Assembly: GCA_026393985.1 (NCBI GenBank)
Contig: JAPKZB010000005.1
Span: forward strand, 112,631-176,630
Length of the DNA: 64,000 nt
Reading direction: 5' to 3'
From: Acidobacteriota bacterium
GTDB taxonomy: Bacteria; Acidobacteriota; Terriglobia; Bryobacterales; Bryobacteraceae
The notes beneath the pieces are model-generated. The model did no database searches, was not told the origin of the DNA, and saw nothing but the letters and a program-made list of their open reading frames with translations. The translations under genes and the position numbers were made by a program. Below, one piece after another: positions 18,178-27,868 of the stretch (position 1 is its first letter; each line of letters opens with the position of its first letter).

Positions 18178-19212
18178 ATGTCGAAACTTATCATCTCCTT
18201 CGGCGAGATCATGCTCCGTCTCGCCCCCCCGAATTTTGAACGGTTCCTGCAGTCGCCGCAGTTCCTGGCCACCTTTGGCGGTGGCGAAGCCAACGTTGCC
18301 GTTGCCGTCTCCGGCTTCGGACTGCCCGCCCGGTACCTCACCGTGCTGCCCGCCAACAACGCGCTGACCGATTCATTTATCGGCGAAATGCGCCGCTTCA
18401 ACGTCGATGCTAACCACATCGTCCGCGGCAAGGGCCGCTTCGGCATCTACTTTGTCGAGACCGGCGCCAACCAACGCCCCTCGAAGGTGCTCTATGACCG
18501 CGAAGGGTCGGCCATTGCCCTGGCTCAGCCCGGAGCAATCGATTGGACCTCGGCTCTGGCCGGCGGCACCTGGTTCCACATCACCGGCATCACCCCGGCC
18601 ATCTCCGAGTCGGCCGCCGCACTCGCCATTGAAAGCGTCAAGGCCGCCCGCGCCGCCGGTTTAAAGGTCTCCTGCGATCTCAACTTCCGCAAGAACCTCT
18701 GGAAGTGGGGCAAAACGGCCGCTGAGTTCATGCCCGAACTGTTTCGGTACGTCGACGTTGGCATCGCCAACGAAGAGGATTGCCAGATGACGCTCGGCAT
18801 CAAGAACGATGCCGACGTGCACTCGGGCGAGCTCGATCTCGGGCAGTATGAAAAGCTCTCGAACGCCGTGCTGGCCGCCTACCCGCAGCTCGAACTCATC
18901 GCCATCACCCTGCGCGAATCCCATAGCGCGAGCCACAACGGCTGGTCGGCCTGCCTGAACAACCGCAAAGAGTTCCTGCACTCCCAGCACTACGAGATCC
19001 GCAACATCGTCGACCGCGTTGGCGGCGGCGACTGCTTCGCCGGCGGTCTCCTCTACGGCCTCAACGCTCTCGGCAGTCACCAGGAAGCGCTCGAGTTCGC
19101 CGTCGCCTCCTCCTGTCTAAAGCACTCCATACCGGGCGACTTCAACCGCTTCTCGGCCGATGAGGTGCACGGCCTGATCAAGGGCGGAGGTTCGGGCCGT
19201 GTGCAGCGCTAG
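18178..19212 (+). CDS. PfkB-family sugar kinase (2-dehydro-3-deoxygluconokinase-like)
   Basis: [49 protein letters not shown] (PfkB signature 2). Confidence 0.85.
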   Translation: MSKLIISFGEIMLRLAPPNFERFLQSPQFLATFGGGEANVAVAVSGFGLPARYLTVLPANNALTDSFIGEMRRFNVDANHIVRGKGRFGIYFVETGANQRPSKVLYDREGSAIALAQPGAIDWTSALAGGTWFHITGITPAISESAAALAIESVKAARAAGLKVSCDLNFRKNLWKWGKTAAEFMPELFRYVDVGIANEEDCQMTLGIKNDADVHSGELDLGQYEKLSNAVLAAYPQLELIAITLRESHSASHNGWSACLNNRKEFLHSQHYEIRNIVDRVGGGDCFAGGLLYGLNALGSHQEALEFAVASSCLKHSIPGDFNRFSADEVHGLIKGGGSGRVQR

Positions 19213-20653
19213 AGTTCTTCTGCTGTGGGCCGCCGCCGTGGCGGCCCTGCCGGCCGAGACCTACGTTTCGCGGGTGGATGGATCGACCCAACCCTATCGC
19301 GTCCATGTGCCGGCGCAATTTGACGAAACCAAGCCAATGCGCCTCGACGTCATTCTGCACGGCCGCAACGCCAAGATCACCCCGGAAAGCTTCCTCGCGG
19401 CCAAGCCGCACGTGGTCACCGACCGCATCGAACTCGAAGTCTACGGCCGCGGCAACAACGCCTACCGCTGGGCCGGCGAAACCGACGTCTTTGAAGCCAT
19501 CGCCGCCGTGCGCGCCAAGTATAAGATCGACCCCGACCGCATTGTGCTCCGCGGCTTTTCGATGGGCGGCGCCGGCACCTGGCACCTCGGGCTGCACCAT
19601 CCCTCCACCTGGGCCGCCATCGAAGCCGGCGCCGGGTTTACCGAAACCATCAATTATGCGAAACGAACCCAATTGACCCCGGTCGAGCGGGCCGGCCTGC
19701 ATATCTACGACGCCGTCGACTACGCCGCCAATCTCCAACTCGTGCCCGGCGTCGGCTACGGCGGCGAACTCGACCCGCAGTTGAAGGCCTCCCAGAACAT
19801 CAAAGAGGCCGTGGCGAACCTCACCGGCCTCCGCGCCCTCTGGCTCGTCGGCCCCAAGACCGAACACAAGTGGCACCCCGAAAGCAGAGCAGCCTCGGAG
19901 GCCTTTCTCGCTCGTAGTCTGCCCCGCAAGGCTAACGATCCCTACCGCTTCCTCACCTACACCCCGCGCTTCGGCGACGGCCGCATCGAGGCCCTCGAAA
20001 CGCTCTATCAGCCGGCCACCATCGAGCAGTCTGGCTCCACCGTGACCACCAAGAACGTGGCGATGCTGCGCCTGCCGCAGGGCAGCTACATAATCGACGG
20101 CCAAAAGCTGACCGGCGCCGTATTCCACAAAGCGGACGGCCGCTGGCGCACGGGCGAACCCAAGGGGTTGATCAAGCGGAAGGGCCTGCAGGGGCCCATT
20201 GATGACGCCTTCCTCGACCGGTTCGTTTCGATTGGCGAACCCGACCCCACCTTCGCCGCCAACTGGAAACGCCACATGAACGGGCAACTGCTGCGGGCCG
20301 ACGGGCCCGTCAACAACGCTCATCTCGTCCTGTGGGGATCCCCCGAAACGAACCCAACGCTGAAGAAAATTCTGCCCCGGCTGCCGGTGCAGTGGAAGAA
20401 TGGCCGGATCACCATCAAAGGCCAGAGTTTCGATGCCACGACGCACACCCTGGCGATGATCTATCCGAACCCGCTGAACCCTTTAAAGTACGTGGTGCTC
20501 AACTCCGGGCACACCTTCGGCACCAAGGATTTTGAAGGCACCAATGCCCTGCTCTATCCTCGCTACGGCGACTACGCCGTGATCGAGAAGGCCACGGGCG
20601 CCGTCAAGCTCGCAGGCTATTTCGATAGCCGGTGGCGCTTTGCTGATCAATAG
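19199..20653 (+). CDS. Secreted alpha/beta hydrolase (GFSMGG family, paralogue)
   Basis: [78 protein letters not shown] start overlaps the end of the kinase gene. Confidence 0.85.
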   Translation: MCSARVLLLWAAAVAALPAETYVSRVDGSTQPYRVHVPAQFDETKPMRLDVILHGRNAKITPESFLAAKPHVVTDRIELEVYGRGNNAYRWAGETDVFEAIAAVRAKYKIDPDRIVLRGFSMGGAGTWHLGLHHPSTWAAIEAGAGFTETINYAKRTQLTPVERAGLHIYDAVDYAANLQLVPGVGYGGELDPQLKASQNIKEAVANLTGLRALWLVGPKTEHKWHPESRAASEAFLARSLPRKANDPYRFLTYTPRFGDGRIEALETLYQPATIEQSGSTVTTKNVAMLRLPQGSYIIDGQKLTGAVFHKADGRWRTGEPKGLIKRKGLQGPIDDAFLDRFVSIGEPDPTFAANWKRHMNGQLLRADGPVNNAHLVLWGSPETNPTLKKILPRLPVQWKNGRITIKGQSFDATTHTLAMIYPNPLNPLKYVVLNSGHTFGTKDFEGTNALLYPRYGDYAVIEKATGAVKLAGYFDSRWRFADQ

Positions 20654-21683
20654 CACGGCGCCGATCCGCATCTGCGACAACGGCGGGTGGACCGATACCT
20701 GGTTTGCCCGCCACGGAAGCATCTTCAACATCGCAGTGCATCCCTGCGCGGAGGTGCAGTTGCGGGTTAAGCCGCTCGACGGTGGGCCCCGCATCACCAT
20801 CCACGCCGAGAACTACGGCGAGCGCTACTCGATCGAGCCGCCGCGCGGACGCTACTCGAAACATCCGCTGCTCGAAGCGGCCTTTGATGCGATGTCGATC
20901 CCGAACGAGATCGCCATCGAAGTCTCCATCTACTGCGAGGCGCCGGCCGGGTGTTCGACAGGCACTTCGGCCGCGGTGAGCGTGGCGCTGATCGGTGCCC
21001 TCGATTGCCTCACGCCCGGCCGTTTGCACCCGCAGGAGGTGGCGCTGATCGCCCAACAGATCGAGACGCGGCTACTGGGTCAGCAGTGCGGCATTCAGGA
21101 TCAACTGGCCAGCGCCATAGGCGGCATCAACTTCATCGAGATGCACGCCTACCCCGCGGCCACCGTGCATCCCCTCGTGCTGCCGGAGGAGACGGCCTGG
21201 GAGCTCGAGTCGCGCCTGGCGCTGATTTTCGTCGGCGATTCGCACAGCTCTTCGGCGGTGCATGAGAAAGTCATCGCGAGCCTGTCGGCCGAAGACCGCC
21301 GCCTGGCGCCGCTGCGCGAGACGGCGGCCGCCTCGCGCGATGCGTTGCTGGCAGCCGATTGGGCAGCCTTTGGCCGTGCCATGATCGCCAACACGGAGGC
21401 GCAGCGCGGGCTGCACCCCGATCTGGTTGGCCCGGCGCACCAGCGCATTATCGATATGGCGCGCGAACACGGTGCGCTGGGCTGGAAGGTGAACGGCGCG
21501 GGCGGCGACGGCGGATCGGTGACGCTGTTGGGCGGGGCCGGCCGCGGGGCGCAGCGCAGCCTCTTGCGTACGATTGGCGAGGAGAACCGGCGGTTTCAAT
21601 CGATCCCCATCCGGCTGTGTGCCGCCGGGTTGCGCCGCTGGCGGAGCGAGACTTCCGCCGGTTGGAACTTCCCAACGTCGTAA
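20640..21683 (+). CDS. GHMP-family sugar kinase (HddA/fucokinase-like)
   Basis: APIRICDNGGWTDT start; EAPAGCSTGTSAAVSVALIGAL GHMP motif; KVNGAGGDGGSVTLL. Confidence 0.85.
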   Translation: MLINSTAPIRICDNGGWTDTWFARHGSIFNIAVHPCAEVQLRVKPLDGGPRITIHAENYGERYSIEPPRGRYSKHPLLEAAFDAMSIPNEIAIEVSIYCEAPAGCSTGTSAAVSVALIGALDCLTPGRLHPQEVALIAQQIETRLLGQQCGIQDQLASAIGGINFIEMHAYPAATVHPLVLPEETAWELESRLALIFVGDSHSSSAVHEKVIASLSAEDRRLAPLRETAAASRDALLAADWAAFGRAMIANTEAQRGLHPDLVGPAHQRIIDMAREHGALGWKVNGAGGDGGSVTLLGGAGRGAQRSLLRTIGEENRRFQSIPIRLCAAGLRRWRSETSAGWNFPTS

Positions 21684-21708
21684 AGATCACGTTACAGTAG
21701 GTGGATCT

Positions 21709-23010
21709 ATGTCCACCGTCACCCGTCGCGCAGCCCTCGCGGCGCCCTTTTTCCTCAAGAATCTGCTCTCGGCCCCGCCGAGCGACCGCGTCCGTCTGGC
21801 TTCGTTCGGCGGCGGCGGCATGGCGTGGGCGACCCTGCACGGGATCGCCACGCACCCCAATGTCGATCTGGTCTGCGTGGCCGACGTCGACACCACGCGC
21901 ACCGGCCGCGTCCAATCCACCTATCCGAAGGCCACTCTGCACCAGGACTGGCGCAAGATGCTCGACACCAACTATCAGAACCTCGACGCCGTCTGCGTGG
22001 GCACGCCGGACCACATGCACGCTCCGCAGACCATGGCCGCCATGCGCCGCGGCCTGCATGCCTATTGTCAAAAGCCGCTCACCTCGCATGTGCACGAAGC
22101 CCGGCAACTCACCAAGTATGCCGCTGCTAAGGGCCTGGTGACGCAGATGGGCATTCAGGTCCATTCGAACGCCGAGTATCAGATCGCCGTGGCGCTGGTG
22201 CATCAGGGCGCCATCGGCAAGGTGAAAGAGGTGCACGCCTGGTCGAATAAGAAGTGGGGCGACGAAGCCCCGCGGCCCACCCAGACCGACCCCGTACCCG
22301 CCACGCTCGACTGGGACGGCTGGATTGGCGTCGCCCGCCCCGAACCCTACATCAAGAACTACTGCCATCCCGGCAACTGGCGCAAGCGCCTCGAGTTCGG
22401 CACCGGCACCTTCGGCGACATGGGCTGCCACATATACGACCCCGTCTTCGGCGCCCTGGGCCTTTCGGCGCCGCTGACGGTGCGGGCCGAGGGTCCAGCT
22501 CCGAACCAGCACAGCTACGCCACCAACGCGATTGTGAAGTACGTCTTCCCGGCCACGCCCTACAGCGCGGACAAGACCGTGGCGGTGACCTGGTACGACG
22601 GTGATGAGCGGCCGCCACAGGCCGTGCAGGCGCTGCTTGAAGGCGCCAAGCTGCCGGACCAGGGATCGATTATCCTCGGTACCAAGGGCGTGATGCTGGT
22701 TCCCCATGTGAAGATGCCGGAGCTCTATCCGAAGGCCGCCTTCGCCGGCTTCCAGATGCCCGACCTGCCGAAGAAGGATCATTACCATGAGTTCGTCGAG
22801 GCGATCCAGGGCAAGACGAAAACCTCCACCGCGTTCGCCTACTCCGGCCCGCTGAGCGAAACGGTGCTGCTCGGCAGCCTGGCCACGCGCTTCCCGCGGA
22901 CAACTCTCGAATGGGACTCGGCCCGGTTGAAGTTCCGCAACGAGAAGGCGGCCAACCAGTATTTGAAGCGGCGTTACCGCCCGGGTTGGAAGGTCAAGGG
23001 CCTGGGATAG
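21709..23010 (+). CDS. Gfo/Idh/MocA-family oxidoreductase with Tat-like signal
   Basis: MSTVTRRAALAAPFFLKN; VCVADVDTTRT; CVGTPDHMHAPQTMAAMRRGLHAYCQKPLTSHVHEARQL. Confidence 0.92.
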   Translation: MSTVTRRAALAAPFFLKNLLSAPPSDRVRLASFGGGGMAWATLHGIATHPNVDLVCVADVDTTRTGRVQSTYPKATLHQDWRKMLDTNYQNLDAVCVGTPDHMHAPQTMAAMRRGLHAYCQKPLTSHVHEARQLTKYAAAKGLVTQMGIQVHSNAEYQIAVALVHQGAIGKVKEVHAWSNKKWGDEAPRPTQTDPVPATLDWDGWIGVARPEPYIKNYCHPGNWRKRLEFGTGTFGDMGCHIYDPVFGALGLSAPLTVRAEGPAPNQHSYATNAIVKYVFPATPYSADKTVAVTWYDGDERPPQAVQALLEGAKLPDQGSIILGTKGVMLVPHVKMPELYPKAAFAGFQMPDLPKKDHYHEFVEAIQGKTKTSTAFAYSGPLSETVLLGSLATRFPRTTLEWDSARLKFRNEKAANQYLKRRYRPGWKVKGLG

Positions 23011-25503
23011 ATGCGACTTCTGCTGGCGGTTTGGGCGGTGGCGGCTTATGCCCAGTCGCCCAATATTCTCGGGCGCGTGGACGTGCAGAAGGGCGAAGCG
23101 CGGCGCAACGAGAACATCTTCATCACGGCGGTGGATAACAACACCCAGAAAGAGTCCAACGTCCGGCTGGGCACCACGGCGACAGCGGTTACCGAGTTCA
23201 ACGCAGCCTCGCGCTACTACGGAGCCGAGTTCGGCCTGGCGCCCGCGGGAGGACTCCACCTGACGGCGAGCCGGCCGGTGAAAGCCGTCCATGGCAATGT
23301 GCAGTGGACGCACGCCAATTCGGCGGTGGCGGCGCGGAGCTTTTTTCAGGCCGGTGGCGTGCTGCCGGCGCGGCAGAACATCCTGGCCGGCCGGATCACG
23401 GCGCCGTTGTGGAAGAACGCCGTGCTCGGCCTCGATGCCGCGCAGGACAACCGTTCCGGCTTCGTCAACGGCAACATCCTGGTGCCGCTGGCCTCCGAGC
23501 GGTCGTGTCTGTCGCCCGATGCGGCCGTATGCGGCATCATTAACCGGTTTCTGCGCGCCTGGCCCACCCTCGAACCGAACCGGACCGACATTGCGGCTCG
23601 GGCGCTGAACACGAATGCCCCGCAGGCGCTGGCGACTACTACCACCACCGCCCGCCTGGACCAATCGTTTGCCAAACACCGCTTGGCCGCGCGCCACAGC
23701 TGGATGCACCAGGACGTGGATGCCTTTCAGCTGGTGGCCGGACAGAACCCGGACACCACCACCAAGTCGCACGACGCCCGCCTCACCTGGACCTACACCC
23801 GAAGCGCCCGCACCGTGATCGACGCCACCGCCGCCTTCAGCCGCAACCGCACGCTGCTGGTGCCCGAACCGAACGCGGTGGGTCCGCAGGTGCTGATCGG
23901 CACGGCGTTTGAGAAGCTCGGCCCCGGCTCGTCGATCCCGCTCGACCGGGTGCAGAACCGCTTCCGCTACTCGCTGCGGCTGCAGCAGCGCTTTGCGCGG
24001 CACACCCTTGCGGCCGGGGCCGAATTCGCCCGGCTGCAGTTCAATGGCCGCGAGGCGTCCTCCAACCGCGGCAACCTTTACTTCCGCAACGACTTCGGCC
24101 GGGATGCGATTACCAACTTCCGGCTGGGCGCCATCAGCCGCTACAGTTTTGCCGTGGGCAGCCTCGACCGCGGTTTCCGGCGAAACGAACCCACGCTTTT
24201 TATTCAGGACGTGTGGCGGCCCTCAACGAACCTCGCCTTCGACGCCGGGCTGCGTTATCAGCCGCAGACCGGCATCAACGAGGTGAACAACCTCACGCCG
24301 ATTCCCTTCCGCTGCGACTGCAATAACCTTGCCCCGAATCTGGGTCTGGCCTGGCGCCGGATCCGTCTGGCCTATTCCACGCAGTTTGGTGAAATCTTTC
24401 CGGCCACGCTGCAGCAGCTGCGCTGGAACCCGCCGGGGTTTCAGAAGATCGAAAACCAGGCTCCGCCGCTGCTCGATCCGCTGGCCGGCGTGACGCTCGA
24501 CCCCAACGGCCGCGCCATCTTCTTCACTGTTCCCCGGAACCTGCAGACTCCGTACTCGCATCAGTTCAGCCTGTCGCTCGCGCTGCCCCTGCCCGTGGTG
24601 CTCGGTAAGCTCGAGGCGGCCTACATCGGCAGCCGCACCTGGAAGCTCCTCTATGCCCTGTATTTGAACCGCGCCGAGCCGATGGCCGGGATTCCGCAGA
24701 CCACCGCCACCATCAACGACCGGCGGCGCGATCCCCGCTACTTTGACTACCGCGTCATCACCAACGCCCCGCGCGCCTACTTTGACGCCGGCAAACTGAC
24801 CCACTCGCTGAACACCAAAAGCGGGCTTTCGCTTGAGACCTCCTATTGGTTTTCGAAAGCGATCGACACCGGGGCGAACTACGTCAACATCGCCGCCGGC
24901 GACGATGCCATGCAGGGACAGTCCCAGACCCCGTTCAACATCGCGGCGGACCTGAAAGGCGTTAGCGATTTCGACCAGACCCACGCGCTGCTCACGCGCC
25001 TGTCCTATGAGATTCCGCTGCGGCAGCGCCTCGTGCGCCACTGGCGGATTGCCACGATCTTCGTCGCCAAATCCGGCATCCCGTTCAAAATCATTACCGG
25101 CGCCGACTCGCCCGGCTTCGGCAACGTGGACGGCTCCCCCGGCGACCGGCCCAATCTCCTGAGTCCCGAGATTCTGGGCCGCACCATCAGCCATCCGGAC
25201 GTAGCCGCGGCGCTGCTGCCGCGGAGCGCGTTTGCTTATCCCAATCCGACCGATCCCCGCGGCAACCTTGGCAACAATGTCTTCCGGCGGGCCGGCTACC
25301 GCAACCTGAATGCGAACGTTGAAAGACGATTTACGCTGCCCCACGAACGCGCAATCTCGTTCCGGGCCGAGGCCATCAACGCGCTGAACACGCCGCAATT
25401 CGCCGAGCCGGTGGGCGACCTATCCAATCCGGCTTTCGGCAAGATTACCAATACCTTGAACGACGGCCGCACGTTCCGCTTTTCGCTCAGTCTGGACTTT
25501 TAA
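23011..25503 (+). CDS. TonB-dependent/Oar-like outer-membrane beta-barrel protein
   Basis: Signal peptide, repeated amphipathic strands, ADLKGVSDFDQTHALLTRLSYEIP, NLNANVERRFTLPHERAISFRAEAINALNTPQF, C-terminal ...FRFSLSLDF. Confidence 0.8.
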   Translation: MRLLLAVWAVAAYAQSPNILGRVDVQKGEARRNENIFITAVDNNTQKESNVRLGTTATAVTEFNAASRYYGAEFGLAPAGGLHLTASRPVKAVHGNVQWTHANSAVAARSFFQAGGVLPARQNILAGRITAPLWKNAVLGLDAAQDNRSGFVNGNILVPLASERSCLSPDAAVCGIINRFLRAWPTLEPNRTDIAARALNTNAPQALATTTTTARLDQSFAKHRLAARHSWMHQDVDAFQLVAGQNPDTTTKSHDARLTWTYTRSARTVIDATAAFSRNRTLLVPEPNAVGPQVLIGTAFEKLGPGSSIPLDRVQNRFRYSLRLQQRFARHTLAAGAEFARLQFNGREASSNRGNLYFRNDFGRDAITNFRLGAISRYSFAVGSLDRGFRRNEPTLFIQDVWRPSTNLAFDAGLRYQPQTGINEVNNLTPIPFRCDCNNLAPNLGLAWRRIRLAYSTQFGEIFPATLQQLRWNPPGFQKIENQAPPLLDPLAGVTLDPNGRAIFFTVPRNLQTPYSHQFSLSLALPLPVVLGKLEAAYIGSRTWKLLYALYLNRAEPMAGIPQTTATINDRRRDPRYFDYRVITNAPRAYFDAGKLTHSLNTKSGLSLETSYWFSKAIDTGANYVNIAAGDDAMQGQSQTPFNIAADLKGVSDFDQTHALLTRLSYEIPLRQRLVRHWRIATIFVAKSGIPFKIITGADSPGFGNVDGSPGDRPNLLSPEILGRTISHPDVAAALLPRSAFAYPNPTDPRGNLGNNVFRRAGYRNLNANVERRFTLPHERAISFRAEAINALNTPQFAEPVGDLSNPAFGKITNTLNDGRTFRFSLSLDF

Positions 25504-25870
25504 GGAACCACAGCCTACGGGGTTTGTATTCAAAGACTTGGGGATATTGGCGCGGTGCGTTTTGCGGAAGGTTAGCCCCTTGGCGTTTTTCGGGCACACA
25601 GCTCCTCAAGACTCTGGAAGCCTGTCAGTGTGCGAGCGGATCTTTCCAAGAACTGGCAAAGAACTGGTAAGCACGAGCAGGGCCGAGTCGCGAAAAAAGA
25701 AAGGGCACTCTTTTAAACGGAATCAGCTAGCGGCAGTGCCACTGCTGTAACCAAGGGATTGTGCGCGGAACTCGGGACCAAGCTTTTGATCGGGCTCAAA
25801 GGCACCAGTGCCAGGACGGCCTACTTCCGCTGCTCGCGCTTGTCTAAGTCTGACACATCGCTCGCGCCCC

Positions 25871-25920
25871 GTTCCTTCTCACCGTTCCTTCTCACCGTTC
25901 CTTCTCACCGTTCCTTCTCA
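25871..25920. repeat. 13-bp tandem repeat (gttccttctcacc), ~3.8 copies
   Basis: Direct read: gttccttctcacc x3 at 25871-25909, then gttccttctca. Confidence 0.95.
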
Positions 25921-27824
25921 GTGTTGGCCCTGGGCAGACCAGGGTGCTCCGCTTTTGAGGAACACGCGCACAACGGACCCGCTTCGGCCTGTGCGCTTGT
26001 AAGCAGAACGGCGTTACTGCGGCGCCCGTTCACCGTAACCACCACCTCTGTGGCGCCCCCGTGGACCGGTCCATGCTCCACCACAATCATGTCCACACCC
26101 GGAATCCCCTCAACCTTGCTGAGGCTGCTGACGGGCGCCGGCACGCCGCCAATGGAGACGGCGAGGGAGCTGCCCCGCAGGCCCGTGCCATACAACAGCA
26201 GCAGGTTGGCCGAGGAGGCCAGTTCCGAGGAGGCTGGAACCACCCGTACCGCACCGCCGGTCTGCACCACGGCGAGGATCAATCCGGCTCCCGCGCCGTT
26301 ACCGGCGATGCTGAATAGCCCCGGTGAGACATCGTCGACGCGGACATCCACGGCAGTAGTCGCACTGGTCAACCGGGCCGGCCCGACGGCCAGCGCAGCG
26401 GGCAGCGCAAGGCGGCCGCCACCGGAAAGGAGAAATGTCCGGCCGGAGGCGTCCGTAATCGCCCAGGCGCCGTCGCTCGTTTCAATATCCACCAACATGC
26501 CCGGAGCGAGCGCCGAACGTTTCCGGCGGGCCGCATGCAGTACGGTGGGCGCGGCCTGATAGAACGCCGTCCCGGCCAAACCCGGGTGGGCCGGCTCGAG
26601 CCGCGTCACCCGGTAGGAGAAGCCGCCGGTTTCGCCGATGGAGAGGTTCATATCCCAGACCATCTCGCCCTCCGGCGTCACCTCCACGGCACGGGCGGCA
26701 TTCGAAAGCCCCAGCACCGTATTGCCGTTGGGCATCCGCTGCACGCTGCCGGCCACGAGTGTGAAAAATGTACTCCCGAACTTTTCGCCGACGCTCCAGG
26801 CCGCCTGCGCGGGGCCAAACGGCCGGTCCGGCTCCCGGAAATAGCCGGCGGGCGGTTCCCACTCGTCGGCCGAGGTGTAGCCGCGACCCACGCCGTTGTT
26901 GAGGACCAGAATGCGGCCCTCTCCGGGGTATCCCGCGGGGATCCATTGGGCATTGTGCTGGAAGAACAGTTTTTGGTCGGCCGGCGTGCCCATCCGGTAG
27001 ACCTGCGGATTACCCCAGCGGTAGAGGAAGTCGCCGTGCCGGTCTGGATTGTGGGGAATAATCCAGATCTCACTCAGCAGGCGGGAGCCGAGCAGAATCT
27101 CATCGCGCTCGGCATGATAATCGATCGAGTTGATGTGCAGCCAGTTGGCTGTCTGGGCGGGGTTCTGGCCCGGCCCGATAAAGTTGATGTCGAGCTTGGC
27201 GGCATTGCCCGCAACCCGGCCGAAATTCTCTTTGCTCGCGTCGAGGTCCTGCACCAGATGGTCCCAGACGTGCCACTCCCAGACGATTTCGCCTCCGGCG
27301 GGGCGCGTGGGCTTTACTTCGAGAACGGCCTCCGACCAGACGCCATCGGGTGAGATCTTATCGGGGTTCCGGCCCGCGGCCCGGGCTTCGTCCGGAGAAC
27401 GCCGCTCCCAGGCCACCAGCAGCAGGTTGCCGTTGGGCATGACGTGGAAGTCGTGATGGTGCAGATAGCGGTCAGTCGAGAGCGTGTAAGTCCAGACGAT
27501 GCGTCCGGAGCCATCGATCTCTTCGAGCAGGCCGGCGCCGCCCATGCCCACCGCTCCCGCGAAATAGTTGTTGCTGGTGGCCTCCATGCGGAGGATGTTC
27601 CCATTGGGCAGCATCTTTACCGCCACCGCGCCGGCGGCGCTGCCGGTCCACTTCTTCACGATCTCCCCCGTATTGGTAATCAGGAAAGAGTGGTTGGACG
27701 CCATCGGCGAGACGAAGGCGTAACCCGAGGAGACCTTATGGCTATCCTGCCGGGTGAGGAGTTGGGCGGGCAGCAGCGCGGCGTAAACCAAGCCCGCAAG
27801 GAGCGGCCCGATACGAATACTCAT
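25905..27824 (-). CDS. Arylsulfotransferase (ASST)-like beta-propeller protein with TIGR03437-like C-terminus
   Basis: HHHDFHVMPNGNLLLVAWE, NPDRHGDFLYRWGNPQVYRMG, FFQHNAQWIP; tail LLLLYGTGLRGSSLAVSIGGVPAPVSSLSKVEGIPGVDMIVVEHG...VVVTVNGRRSNAVLL. Confidence 0.85.
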   Translation of the reverse strand: MSIRIGPLLAGLVYAALLPAQLLTRQDSHKVSSGYAFVSPMASNHSFLITNTGEIVKKWTGSAAGAVAVKMLPNGNILRMEATSNNYFAGAVGMGGAGLLEEIDGSGRIVWTYTLSTDRYLHHHDFHVMPNGNLLLVAWERRSPDEARAAGRNPDKISPDGVWSEAVLEVKPTRPAGGEIVWEWHVWDHLVQDLDASKENFGRVAGNAAKLDINFIGPGQNPAQTANWLHINSIDYHAERDEILLGSRLLSEIWIIPHNPDRHGDFLYRWGNPQVYRMGTPADQKLFFQHNAQWIPAGYPGEGRILVLNNGVGRGYTSADEWEPPAGYFREPDRPFGPAQAAWSVGEKFGSTFFTLVAGSVQRMPNGNTVLGLSNAARAVEVTPEGEMVWDMNLSIGETGGFSYRVTRLEPAHPGLAGTAFYQAAPTVLHAARRKRSALAPGMLVDIETSDGAWAITDASGRTFLLSGGGRLALPAALAVGPARLTSATTAVDVRVDDVSPGLFSIAGNGAGAGLILAVVQTGGAVRVVPASSELASSANLLLLYGTGLRGSSLAVSIGGVPAPVSSLSKVEGIPGVDMIVVEHGPVHGGATEVVVTVNGRRSNAVLLTSAQAEAGPLCACSSKAEHPGLPRANTEKER

Positions 27825-27868
27825 ACCTCTTGAGCCCGGCCACGCGCAAAAAGTTACGGTCCACCGGG

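Noticed and set aside
21448-24003. 851-aa minus-strand ORF across the GHMP, Gfo/Idh and barrel genes
   Set aside because: It spans three well-supported plus-strand genes, and its composition (His/Arg/Gly rich, no motifs) is a shadow-frame pattern.
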